A stretch of 64,000 nt of DNA from Halocafeteria seosinensis. Taxonomy: Eukaryota > Sar > Bigyra > Bicosoecida. Shown piece after piece: positions 54,318-64,000 of the stretch. The stretch lies in contig LVLI01000007.1 of assembly GCA_001687465.1 (NCBI GenBank), positions 62,001 through 126,000 on the forward strand. The letters are read 5' to 3'. The position numbers and the translations under genes are program-made. How positions within the stretch are numbered: the stretch's first letter is position 1; every line of letters starts with the position of its first letter. The notes beneath the pieces were generated by a model that saw nothing but the letters and a program-made list of their open reading frames with translations, had not been told where the DNA came from and searched no databases.

Positions 54318-54747
54318 GCCACCCGTGCATCGACATACTCTCGACAGAGTTAAGATTGAATAGTACATGCTACATTAAGTTCGGGGCGAGAGTTGTCCGT
54401 TCTTGTAGAGTTCCTCCCTCAGGAGGCAGCGGTTGCGAGGTATCCGTACTTCGCCCCGACGAAAGGACGGCAAGCATTGTACTCCCTTGGTAGATTTAGA
54501 AAAACGTAGACAATATAGCTTAGATAGAAAGAAAAATAATGCAACAAAGAAGCGTGCATAGTTACTCTACTTGCACCATCTGCTTGTATTCATCTTGCGG
54601 TGCTCCGAGGGAGTCTGAGCTCGCTTTCGTACAACTTCAACTTGGCAGATTTCAAATGAGCTAAACGCACAAGCATCAGGCATGCACATTGGGTGGGATT
54701 TGTATGGCCCCCTTTCGAAATTCAATTGAATACGCTCGGGTAGAATC
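54318..54747. other. Intergenic spacer
   Basis: About 430 bp between two plus-strand genes. A pair of complementary CGGGGCG/CGCCCCG words (54381-54390 and 54450-54460) can form a long hairpin around CCTCCCTCAGGAGG. No gene seen. Confidence 0.45.
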
Positions 54748-56640
54748 ATGTCGTCGAGCGCAACGAGCGACAATCATGAAAACGGAGAGGAGGACGAAGA
54801 AGATAAAAAGCTCCCGGCAGTGCTCTACCGTGCTTCCTTTCATAATGCAGTATGGGACGTCATGCGCAAGAAAGCAGGGTGGAAAGAGACTACGAGGTAT
54901 GTTTGGCTATCCCTCTGTCCTGTAGCGTGGCTGAATTGATGGGTATAGGAGCCTGCAGCAACGTAGATTGGGACTTCAATTGGGCTGATGTGGGCTGGAT
55001 TCGAGAGCATTTCGATAACATACATATGGAGGAGCATCAGAAGGTCAACCACTTTCGCAACCACTATGAGTTGACGCGCAAGGATTTGTTGGTCAAGAAC
55101 ATCAAACGCATGAAAAAACAACTGGAAAAATCTGAGTCCAAAGACGAAGCAAACAAATACGACTTCTTACCCGAATCCTATGTACTGCCTGGAGAATATG
55201 GTATGGCGGATGAAGAGAACTACGTGGTACATTTCTTCTTGTTGAATTCTTACTTGTCTATCGCCGTTGAACGCAGGCTTATTTGTGGAAGCATTTAAAA
55301 GACGACCTGGAGCGACATGGATTATGAAACCCATTGGCAAAGCACAAGTAAGCAAATCTGTCTGAACCTTGGAGTGCATGAGTATACTGAAAGCTTAACT
55401 TGCGTAACAGGGCCGCGGTATTTTTTTATTTAACAAATTGAGCCAAATTAGTGACTGGAAGAAGGATCATAATTGGAATGCTGATGCCCCTCAAGCCGAG
55501 ACTTATGTTGCTCAACGATATATAGCAAACCCGTATACAATTGGAGGTGAGCTGTCTTAGAAAGATATATCAATCCGGACAGTATTCTAGCACCAAAAAG
55601 TTTGCGGCCACAGGCAAGAAGTTCGACATACGTTTGTATGCCCTGGTCACCTCGTTTAGCCCTTTAACCATCTGGCTATATCGGTCTGGATTTGCTCGAT
55701 TCTCGTTCACCCGCTATTCGCGAGATAAGGCTGATCAAAACAATTTGTGTATGTCTTGCAAAGTTGCCTGAGGTAACCATATACATTGAAAATTTTCGTT
55801 TAATGTGATCGCACATCACAGGGATGCATCTAACAAATGTATCAATTCAGAAGAAAGCTGAGGAATACGATTCAGCTCGAGGCTGCAAGATGTTTGTGCG
55901 AGAACTTAAGTTATTTCTGGTAAGCTTTGGAATGTTTGTATTTGTGATTTTGTCACTATATGTATAACATTCTTTTCCGCAGGCGTCGAAACATGGGATG
56001 CCGGCTGTAGAAACGTTATTCGCTGAGACTCAAGTAAGTTTGGAACAGCGTTTTTTCTCTTGCGAAATCAGCTCTTGACTAAGATAAATGCCAACAGGCA
56101 CTAATTATACGCACTCTCTTGAGCGTCCAAAAGGTTATTATTCAAGACAAGCACTCGTTTGAGCTGTACGGTTTCGACGTCTTATTCGATACGAGTTTGA
56201 AGCCATGGTTACTGGAGGTAAATGCCTCGCCCTCGTTATCTGCGGACACTGATACGGATTATCAGCTGAAATACGGACTTATTGAGGATACATTGGATGT
56301 TGTAGATGTGGAGTCGCACAGATCGGGAAAGGAAAAGCGTGTAGGTGGGTATGATCTCATTTGGGAAAATGGTCCCGTAGAGACAGATTTGCCCTCGACT
56401 ACTAGTACTGGACTAGGCTGCTACAACTCTACATTAGAGAATGTAATTAAGAGAAAGATAAGGAAGCCTCGGAAAAAGAAAGATGACAACTCGGCTTCAA
56501 ACGTACGACCGGACTCACCGAATCCGGACATCCTACTTCCAATTCCTGCCAGTCAGGACTCCTCGAATGCACCGCCGGCAAATTCAGACCACGGCTATCT
56601 ATGGACCCCTGAAAGTCAACGCCATATCCCAAGACCATAA
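54748..56640 (+). CDS. TTLL9: Tubulin polyglutamylase of the TTLL9 type
   Basis: Eight exons: 54748-54896, 54959-55200, 55277-55347, 55411-55546, 55614-55748, 55822-55919, 55983-56033 and 56098-56640, giving 474 residues. Blocks in order: [76 protein letters not shown] (ATP-grasp), [50 protein letters not shown] and [20 protein letters not shown], then [13 protein letters not shown]. This matches TTLL9, which polyglutamylates axonemal tubulin and tunes ciliary beating. Catalytic and ATP-binding residues (K of IMKPIGK, E and N of [10 protein letters not shown]) are present. The C-terminal 100 residues are a basic, disordered tail. Together with the dynein and IFT43 genes it marks a motile cilium. 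Confidence 0.94.
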
Positions 56641-56776
56641 GAATACACACTAGAGAAATGAAAAGAAAGAGTTTTTTCCATGGCACTTTCAATATTATAA
56701 GTCACATTTGTTTCCTATCTGAAGCGATTGGTATCGTGAATAAATATCGCTGCTATGAGGAGACGATGATAGCCAA

Positions 56777-57550
56777 TCATAGATATTGACTCAAGAACTG
56801 TTTCCACTGCTGTACTGTCCATGTAGATTCAGCTGGGGCCTGAACGCCGTTTAGAAGGAAGCTCGGTGTCCCCGTAACTGAGCGACTGCAGGCATACTTC
56901 CAACTCGTTCTTGTGTCTAAATTCAATGTTCGATTGTTGAGGCCATCCACGAAGTCACTCTGAGAAACTCCCAGGGAGCTGCTAGCCAATTGTCCAAACT
57001 TCTCTATCACGTCATTCATCGTCATATTAGCTGTCTCGTCGTTTCCAAACTCATCTTGATGGGCATACACCGCTGCAGAACGCAAACCGAGTTAATTGTT
57101 TGGCGTGGGATATGACGTCACTTTTCGCACTTACCTTCCATCCAGTTGTACGTGTATTGCACAGATCCTCCTAGCGTTTCAGCCACCAGTCCTCCTTGGT
57201 TTGCGATAAATGAGTTATGATGATAGGGTAGAGGGAATACATGTAAATAGAAACGGATCTTCGAGGGCCCGAACGTCATCAAAGTCTGCTTCAGCGCTGG
57301 CCAGCTCGCTTTGGAGTCCGGGCACATAAAGTCATAAAACGCTTCCAAGAGCAAAGGAGCATCGGCATTTCCCTGCAACAAGTTGTGCAAACATATTCCA
57401 GCATTGGTCTACTAGTTATAGTACCGTGCTTACCATAGGGAATCCATCATACCTCCGTGGAATCGGTGCGGACTGTGCTGAGGCTCCAGGGAACGAAATC
57501 ATACAAAGTGCTTGTATTAAGCACAAACCACTCAATGTCAGTCTGTTCAT
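56777..57550 (-). CDS. Secreted DsbA-like thioredoxin-fold protein
   Basis: Exons 57550-57434, 57372-57135 and 57072-56777 give 216 residues. A signal peptide (LTLSGLCLIQALCMISFPGA) precedes APLLLEAFYDFMCPDS, a thioredoxin-fold start in which the usual CxxC is CPDS, so only one active-site Cys remains. YLHVFPLPYHHNSFIANQGG and the cis-Pro-type segment SRSVTGTPSFLLNGV follow, with AP..STWTVQQWKQFL at the end, as in DsbA/thioredoxin_4 proteins. With one Cys it may act as an isomerase, a glutathione-linked enzyme or a binding protein rather than a dithiol oxidase. It is divergent from the ELO gene (271 bp apart). Confidence 0.82.
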
Positions 57551-57821
57551 TATGTCTACTTTTGTTCTTTATTTTCTCTTGAAAACAGGAGGGGAAACGA
57601 TGGGGAATCAATTCTAAACGACAAACGGGTCTGGCTGATCCTGGGATTCCTCGTGTGGGAGCTCGCAAGTTGCAACACTGATCTTCACAAAATGTTCATA
57701 CTCTTCTCGAACCGCATACAGAGGGTATATTGTGTCATTGAGTGGGTGAGTCCACGTCGGTGCAATACTTTTTTCGGTTTTTTCCTTGGACCCCGTTGTG
57801 GAGGGGGGGAGGGGATTCACC
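57551..57821. promoter_or_regulatory. Divergent intergenic region (DsbA-like / ELO)
   Basis: A 271-bp spacer between start codons on opposite strands. No motif recognised. Confidence 0.35.
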
Positions 57822-58913
57822 ATGTTCATCCAGTATTGGCCCCAGTTCGGGCAATTAGAACCTCCGAGTCCAGTCAATACAGCTTCCTATTACGTCTCAG
57901 AGCGTAATGTAGCCGTCAGACAAGTTTTTCAGGACTTCCCTTGGCTGTCCAAGGTATACCCGTTCGAATGGGAACGAAATGTGGATGTATTCAATTTCAG
58001 TCAATTTGCGAAGGATCATTGGTATCTCTCGTGGCTCGCTGTTGGACTTTATCTCCTTTTTGTTTTCTCGGCCAAGTACATGGGGTTGGAAGACCCCCCG
58101 AAACCATCGAATCCAAGGAAATCAGCCACGAACGCCTGCAGCCCGTTAAAATTGTAAGCTAGCGTGTTCTGGCTCCTGGTTGTCGAGTTCTATCGAATGA
58201 GGCTTTTATTCTCTGGGAACGCAGAACTCTGGCGTTATGGAACTTGGGACTCTCACTATTCTCCTTTATTGGAAGTATTCGCATGATTCCCCAGCTTTTA
58301 GCAAATTTATACTTATATGGGTTTACGTTTACGGTAAGTGCTCGTCGTTCGTGGGTCTCTTCCAGATGACTTAGGTGAATCTGCTGAGCTGCAGATTCTC
58401 GAGGATGGTGAACTAAATGGCGGTCAGGGAGCAAGTGGTTTGTGGCTAATGCTGTTTATCTATGCAAAATATTTGGAGCTCTTCGATACAGTATTTTTAG
58501 TAATAAGGCGAAGGAAGATATCCTTCTTGCATTGGTACCATCATGCAACAGTATTGCTTTACTGCTGGCGTTTGTATGCTGACCGACCAGCAGTGGGGAT
58601 TTGGTTTGCTGCTATGAACTACGTCGTGCATTCAATCATGTACTTCTACTACTTTTTAACAGCCGTAAATATCCGCCCTCGATGGGGTATTTTGGTCACC
58701 GTACTCCAATTAACACAAATGGTAGCTGGAATGGTGTTATGTTTGTTAATTGGCTACTTTCGGTTCTACCAACCGCAGTTACCGAGCCATGTTACCGAAG
58801 GAGCTTTCTACTTTGGCATTGTGATATATTCCTCTTACTTCGCTCTCTTTCTTTCGTTTTTCTTGGAGCGCTATGGGTTTAGTATGCGGACAACGAAGGA
58901 GAAGATCTCCTGA
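57822..58913 (+). CDS. ELO-family very-long-chain fatty acid elongase (ELOVL6-like)
   Basis: Exons 57822-58153, 58225-58333 and 58395-58913 give 319 residues. The ELO hallmarks are present: LALWNLGLSLFSFIGSIRM, FIYAKYLELFDTVFLVIRRR (the KxxExxDT motif), FLHWYHHATVLLYCW (HxxHH catalytic box), NYVVHSIMYFYYFLTA and a TQMVAGM stretch. About seven membrane helices are visible. It condenses malonyl-CoA with acyl-CoA in the ER, the first step of each elongation cycle. The HWYHH form and the N-terminal layout resemble saturated/monounsaturated (ELOVL3/6) elongases rather than PUFA elongases; that subclass call is tentative. The C-terminal end lacks a KK retrieval motif, ending in TTKEKIS. Confidence 0.92.
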
Positions 58914-58942
58914 TGTTTTCCAAAATAAGTTTAAAAAGAGAA

Positions 58943-60636
58943 TTAATTTGACGCAACCGGTGTTCCCGCCAATGGTGGTACTGTTTCTTCGATGCGTCCA
59001 TAGTTCCGCAAGTCGGACGTAGTACTCACAAAGTATAATAGACAGGAAATTTTTGAAAAGAAGTCGGAGTCCGAAAAGCGCAATGATGCCCTCTTCGTGA
59101 CCTCCTCTTTTTGTTCACGCTTGCGACTCCTTGCTTTCTTGTTTGCTGTGTCCGGAACGGTGGAGTTTTCGGTGGTTGAATTTTTTATCTTCTCTCTATC
59201 AGACGCTGAAGGAATATGCATACTCTTTCTGTCTCTTCGCTTATGGGAGGAAGCGCATAAAGACTGGCGACCGCTAGTAAAGACCTTAGGATTGGATTGC
59301 AGACGAGGTGGTTTGTTTGGCCTCTTGGACTGCATACGGCGCTTTCGCGTCTTTCCCGGACTGCGAAATTGTCGATTATCTGCTTCAGCTGGAGGATCCA
59401 GCTGTTCTTCGTTAGAATAGTCTACACTCCCGTATCTTGGTGGTGTAGGGGGTGGGTCTGTTGGGGTCGGGTCATCATAGTCGCTGTCATCAACAGCTGG
59501 AGAAGGAAGGAGATGACCTGTATTCACGCCGACGTTGCAACAATTCAAACAATTCGAAGTGTGTTTCGCCAGGCATTCGCACTTACTCCGAAGTGGTATC
59601 TTTAGCGGTTCGTCATCCTCTAAAATTACTTGATGAAGACTCCCGGCAAACCTGTATCGCACCACTAGGTACTTGTGTCGATTTGGAGCAACATCGTAGA
59701 ATCCTGGTTGCCTGGATTTCGTCTTCCCAGGTATGTGAAGAGATATCCTCGCTCTCGTAGCCGGTTTGTTGCCACCCGATTTAGCCTCTGCCCTAACAGC
59801 AACGTAGTCCACGGATACGCGCACTTGAAGAGGAGCCGTAACATCGATCAATGTATGCTGGAATTTCTGCAGGATCTCACTTAGTGGCGTGCATGGGTGG
59901 AGTTCGTTGAGGTCCAAGTATCCGTACACAGCTCGGGTAATGATCAAGCCATCGTTACTTTCTAAATCTCGTAACTGCTGGCTGGCAAGCGCTGCCTGGT
60001 AGCTTCCTTTGAGCTGTCGAATGAACATTTTCGCATCTTGTCGACTTGCTTCATAATAATAGCTTGCCTGTAGTGATAGATAGCAAATCCGATATGGCTA
60101 CGACAACAGACTGATTGTCCAGAAAAGTTTTGCTCTTACGAGAATGGGATTATCTTCATCTTTCGCCAAATGGTACTGAATAGCACGTGTCTCGTTACTT
60201 AATAGTTCATAAGCAGTGGTCACCTCCTTGCAAATTGCTTCGCTTCTTCCCAGTTCCCAACTTCGTCTGTACCAGAGTATGCATCAAATAGGTAAGCAAG
60301 AAGCGATCGTGTTTGACAAACTAGCTCCAACGCTTACAAGTTCCCCTTTCGAAGTACTACATCGGGATGGTATTGCCTCATCAATTCCAGGTATGCATTC
60401 TCTATTTGCTGTTTCCAGCGTCTGCGAGCGTTACCATCGTCCAGTATTTTATCCAAGGAGGTAGGCAAGTCTGGAGGAAGGCCCAAGACGGCATAAGGAT
60501 TATAAATTTCGCTGACTTCGTCATCATCTGGGAACCGAATCTTCTCTGTAATAAATTTGGGAGTGCGCTTGAATGGCACGATCGCCAAGGAGTGACTTTT
60601 TGGCGCGCCGGCGCTGGCGGGCGCCATCGTAGCCAT
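58943..60636 (-). CDS. DNAJC11-like J-domain protein
   Basis: Exons 60636-60338, 60266-60140 and 60067-58943 give 516 residues. The N-terminal J domain is NPYAVLGLPPD ... IENAYLELMRQYHPDVV (HPD motif), completed across an intron by VTTAYELLSNETRAIQYH. A helical linker leads to GLIITRAVYGYLDL, LIDVTAPLQVRV, QPGFYDVAP and LVVRYRFAGSLHQVILEDDE with PLKIP, which match the DUF3395 domain at the C terminus of DNAJC11, a mitochondrial outer-membrane/MICOS-associated co-chaperone. The long middle region usual in DNAJC11 is absent. Instead a tail of about 200 residues rich in Pro, Ser, Arg and Lys follows. An in-frame GTG opens the frame upstream, but the first ATG is at 60636; a 5' exon with an acceptor at about 60660 is possible. 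Confidence 0.8.
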
Positions 60637-60874
60637 CTCAGATGCAGGCTCCACGTCTGTTCAGTTTTATTGGAAGATGAAAATTTAGGAATGTTTTATA
60701 CATAGAAACAATGAAAATGTGATTTGATAGTATTTACCCTCTATGTGAGGACAGCAAACGACCCCTGGAATTGGGGACGCGCGCCAAATTCAAATCGGCA
60801 CTTCACACTGAAGTTCACAGCGTCGCGAGGCACGAGTCGTACAAGTACATTTTGTACAACGTCTAAGAGACTCC

Positions 60875-61028
60875 GTCATTCCTTCACTGGTAATGTAGAT
60901 TTCCGAATTGCCTTCACATAGTTGTCACTGAGCATGAGTAAACGTTTTGCAAGATGGGTTGCATCATCAAACTGCGTCCGCAGTCGTGTTGAAGCAACTT
61001 GAGGGTCGTGTGGCACCGTGACCCTCAT
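60875..61028 (-). CDS. Small hypothetical protein (50 codons)
   Basis: An ATG at 61028 opens a short frame ending at 60875. It starts MRVTVPHDPQVASTRLRTQF and contains THLAKRLLMLSDNYVKAI, a well-formed amphipathic helix. It may be the first exon of a longer gene, as possible donors occur near its end. No family recognised. Confidence 0.3.
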
Positions 61029-61039
61029 TGTTTCTCATT

Positions 61040-61856
61040 ACACGACACAACAATTATATCAGTTCAACATGATTCAGTTGTACCCATGTGTGTCATGCGA
61101 ACATGCGCGTACAAGGCTAGGTCACTATGGGGCGTGGGTTATCGTCGATAACTTATCAATGGTGAGCTGTGAACTTGGACCAAACCCGTTCAACTAGTTG
61201 GTACTTAGTAAACAACTTGCTCGATAAACTAGATCTGTAGTAATGTTGTGCTTCTCTGCCTGTATTCTCTGCTCCTATCTTTCTTTCTCACAAAGAAAAC
61301 GTATGTCCGGGAAGATAAACGTTTTTGCAGTGAATACACTGAAGGAGAAACACCAAATGCGATTGCTACTATCCCTTAAGCATAGAGCGCCGAAGTCCAG
61401 AAGCAGGCGAGGCAGTCGAAGAGATGGCTGCATTTTCTTTCTCCTCCCTTGGCGATATTCTTGCTAAGACCACACTAGCGAAAAAAAATAAAACCCAACT
61501 TAGAATATTGTACAACGTACCGGTATTAGCTCCTGTGTTAAGTGGAAAGCAACAAACCCGATCTGTAGCAGCATTGTGAGGCTCGACGATACTTCAACTC
61601 TCCAACACTCTCATTAAGAGCAACTATCTATCACGAGCAATGGACCACAAACAGTGCTCACAGCCAAGTGTGGCCGAACTCAAGACAAGACTTCCCCCAA
61701 GCGTGTGTATATTGTGTTGCATTCCCCGAAGAAACCGAGCTACCGAGTCTTGCCGGGACCCCAAATGCTTATTGACACCTACCTATCTATGGCTACTCCA
61801 GTATACGATAGGTCCGTGCATTGCCACTCGAAGTAAAATACTGGTGCAGTCGCATA
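61040..61856. other. Intergenic, no gene recognised
   Basis: About 800 bp with short basic frames that do not look like proteins (for example at 61243-61467) and an A-rich run at 61480-61495. No RNA gene or repeat seen. Confidence 0.4.
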
Positions 61857-63039
61857 TCAGGAAACATTACAACCGCATTGTTCCGTTTCTTGACCACTCA
61901 CTGCTCCCCCCTCTCCTGAGTTCCTACCGTGTCCCTCTCCCCGAGGGCTTTTCCCCGCACCACTCTCAATGGCGGGATGATCACTGTCATCAGAAGACGC
62001 GGTAGATATAAACCTATAAAGTGCATCGAAATATTCATTCAATCGCTCAGACGTGCTTGTGAGATCGTTGTGGCCAGCGCTGGAGAAAACAACTTTGCTT
62101 TTCCTCTCTTTTGCCGTCCCAGCTTCGTTAAAGAGTCGTAAACCTTGCTGTACAGGAGATATTTCGTCTTTCTCCCCATGAATAACGAGTAGCGGGAGGT
62201 GCACACGCTGAATCTGTCCACTGTTGTTCCAAGGATCACTTATGGCCCCACTTTCCAGCATTGACGTCAAAGAGGGAATCATCGAGCCTGCATTCATTCA
62301 CTCGTTACAACTACACCCATGAAGTTTTTCAACAACTTCGGTTCTGCCCACATACCTAACTGTTTTACCAATGGAAGTTCAAGCAAACTGCATATCGGAG
62401 ACTCTAACACTATAGCCCGAATACGGCGGGCAGCCGAAGATTGTGACTCTGATACGGCGTCAGTTTCTCCAGAATGTATCTTTTGACCGAGCCGAGCGAG
62501 GTGGATTGCACAGACACTGCCAATGCTCCTTCCAAACAAAATAATGGGAACTTCCCCTATTCCAGCTGTGAATGAAGGCGGACTCTGTTACTACACACAC
62601 ACCCCGTTGCCACTCCATGTAGGTACATACCTTGCTCAAGTTTAGCATCTAACTGTGACAAGATATGTCTTGCATCGGGCTGTAATGTCATTAATGTTGG
62701 TTCTGAGGTACCCCATCCATACCCTCGGTAATCTACCACCATTAGTGATACTCCCAACTTGTCGTGGAAGTATTTGTGTAACCCGTCATAGTCTGAGCAA
62801 ACCTCCGCATTCCCGTGAAAGTAGAGTACTAGAGGCCTCGAATTCGCGCCCCCTGAGCCACTTCCGTATGGGTATGGATATATTCTGTAGCCTAACATAA
62901 CTGAGGACCCCGTGTTGGCATCTCCTTCCGGTAATTTGAATTCCCCATCGACAGCGTGTGCCACCGTTGTCTCGTTCTTCTTGGCTCGGCGGGGGTGGAA
63001 AGCCATAGAGCTCACTATGGGCGATGAAAAAATGTCCAT
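61857..63039 (-). CDS. Alpha/beta hydrolase (ABHD13/BEM46-like)
   Basis: Exons 63039-62631, 62565-62356 and 62287-61857 give 349 residues. LVLYFHGNAEVCSDY carries the oxyanion HG motif, followed by VSLMVVDYRGYGWGTSEPTL. The nucleophile elbow IILFGRSIGSVCAIHLA (GxSxG, Ser) is completed by removal of a 65-nt intron. VLESPICSL follows, then LPLLVIHGEKDEISPVQQ (acid Asp) and SSAGHNDL (catalytic His). The triad is therefore complete. The layout is that of ABHD13/BEM46-type serine hydrolases; some members of this group are depalmitoylases. No membrane anchor is certain. The open frame begins with a non-ATG codon at 63111, so I start at the first ATG, 63039. The C-terminal 50 residues are a Gly/Ser-rich disordered tail. 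Confidence 0.87.
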
Positions 63040-63195
63040 CGTTGTGTATGTGCCTCTCTGTATGTTCCTCGTCTTATCAACTCCACTTCCTCCGCCGCGT
63101 AACCTCAACAATTAGCCTGTTTACACTATCTAGATACCCATTAACAGAATTTTGACACAGGTATCTCTATCCATACATCGAGAACCTGACTAAGT

Positions 63196-63490
63196 TTAAA
63201 CATTGACATTTTGGGCGTCATACACCTCTGTTACGTGAGCAGCTGGACCTTGAACTTCCTCTTTGAACCAGACAATCTTTTCGTCGTCTTGGAAAGCGAA
63301 GTTCGGCCGAAAGTTTGCTTGTGTTGTACAGCGCCTACAAGTGTTATCTCAGAATGATTCGATCTCAGTATAGTGTATGAAACTGAATAGTGTATTTTCT
63401 GTTTAGATTACCTTCTATTTCGACCAAGGGACTTAATTAGAGGTCCAATTGGTTGACTCGTCGCTACCGAAAGCGCAACTTTTTCGCAAC
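63196..63490 (-). CDS. Partial gene, unknown protein (3' exons only)
   Basis: The last exon 63334-63196 reads TTQANFRPNFAFQDDEKIVW, then FKEEVQGPAAHVTEV and a stop. An intron 63411-63335 (77 nt) joins it to SVATSQPIGPLIKSLGRNRR upstream (63490-63412). No ATG is available in frame before a stop at about 63500, so one or more 5' exons remain unplaced. The coding look is good but I do not recognise the protein. Confidence 0.5.
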
Positions 63491-63689
63491 GTAAGGTAAG
63501 TTATTGGCTATACACACACTTCCTACGGTCAATCTCGGCCCCATTCTAGCCCCTACGCATTGGTACTCATAAGACTAGGGTGGAAGAGAGACGATGGAAC
63601 GAGGGAATAATTTGAGAAAAGCCGGAAACTTTTTCGGAATGTTCGGGACCTTTCAGCACGCAGTCTTTGCTCTTTCCGTGGCATTGCCC

Positions 63690-64000
63690 TTCCAGGGGGT
63701 CACCAGCCTGTTTCGCCATCTTCATTCCTGTGTTTCGCTGGAAGAACTGGCTGCTGCTGGAAGGAGCACTGCACTTCTTGCCTCTGAAATGTTTTGAGTC
63801 AGACTCTCCCGAGAGGTACGGCAGGAGGTATGTTTTACATTTTTGTCTCTATTGTGTGTTGCAGGTATCTGTTCATTATTTCTAGTACAAGAGCACATAC
63901 CTTGGTTGCATTTTCTCGGCTTAGAAGTAGAGCGAAAGAATATCTTTGGGGGGAAGATCAGGTGCTGCTCTCCCCAGGAAAAACCAACAACTTCTGGCGC
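63690..64000 (+). CDS. Partial gene running off the right edge, unknown
   Basis: Two exons joined by a 34-63 nt class intron: a stretch reading FAIFIPVFRWKNWLLLEGAL then HFLPLKCFESDSPERYGRR up to a GTATGT donor at about 63828, and after the GCAG acceptor at about 63865 the stretch YLFIISSTRAHTLVAFSRLR then SRAKEYLWGEDQ, continuing past 64000. Frame and splice signals agree, so this is probably a real gene. Its start is not resolved; the ATG at 63594 is in a different frame. No family is recognised. Confidence 0.5.

Noticed and set aside
58334-58366. A 33-nt intron option in the ELO gene (acceptor CTTCCAG)
   Set aside because: Shorter than any other intron here. The acceptor at 58394 gives 61 nt and keeps phase 0.
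61243-61467. Plus-strand 74-codon frame with a hydrophobic start
   Set aside because: Composition is irregular, with no conserved motif and no splice partners; likely chance.
1-64000. CRISPR arrays, rRNA, bacterial operons or viral structural genes
   Set aside because: None seen. Gene structure is eukaryotic throughout and the repeats are not regularly spaced.

Overview
The window is nuclear DNA from a flagellated microbial eukaryote. It holds about twenty spliced protein genes on both strands. Introns are short (mostly 58-90 nt) with GTAAGT- or GTATGT-like donors and YAG acceptors, and spacers are compact. Evidence for a cilium or flagellum is an axonemal dynein heavy chain, an IFT43-like IFT-A subunit and a TTLL9-like tubulin ligase. 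Gene content and intron style would suit a stramenopile/oomycete-like or rhizarian/plasmodiophorid-like protist, but I cannot assign a taxon from the sequence alone. All exon models were built by hand from splice consensus, reading frame and family conservation.

Layout. 1-4640 is repeat-rich: GTAC-rich inverted repeats, a Pkr1-like gene and a decayed RNase H/chromodomain retroelement carrying a CA microsatellite. 4640-8152 is a 1170-codon PPR-like gene. 8681-19540 holds a small coiled-coil protein (-), mitochondrial tRNA 2-thiouridylase TRMU/MTU1 (+), a coiled-coil protein (+), IFT43 (-), a FAM32A-like protein (-), a KDM2/JHDM1-like JmjC demethylase (+) and a GATA-finger protein (+). 20251-24017 is a tandem pair of paralogous amphipathic-helix proteins of unknown function. 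24210-28025 is a complete four-exon telomerase reverse transcriptase. 28026-30040 is a graveyard of gene and retroelement fragments. 30043-33977 holds a SET-domain methyltransferase (+) and an F-box/kelch-like protein (-).

34541-48457 is a single-exon axonemal dynein heavy chain of 4638 codons. It is followed by two divergent p24/TMED cargo receptors, a VOC/glyoxalase-fold enzyme (-), and a UBIAD1-type prenyltransferase carrying a DoxX-like C-terminal domain (+). Next come TTLL9 (+), a secreted DsbA-like thioredoxin-fold protein (-), an ELO fatty-acid elongase (+), a DNAJC11-like J protein (-), an alpha/beta hydrolase of the ABHD13/BEM46 type (-), and two partial genes at the right edge.

Functional themes are motility and cilium building (dynein, IFT43, TTLL9, perhaps the 11203 coiled coil), genome and chromatin maintenance (TERT, KDM2-like, GATA, SET), organelle RNA (PPR-like, MTU1), and secretory or membrane-lipid functions (p24 pair, Pkr1, ELO, UBIAD1-DoxX). 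Neighbours are not operonic. Several pairs are divergent with 200-600 bp spacers that probably hold shared promoters. The most unusual items are the UbiA-DoxX fusion, the tandem amphipathic-helix family (one member with an initiator codon apparently split by an intron), the intronless giant dynein gene among intron-rich neighbours, two stop-free introns whose length is a multiple of three, and a family of GTAC-rich inverted repeats.
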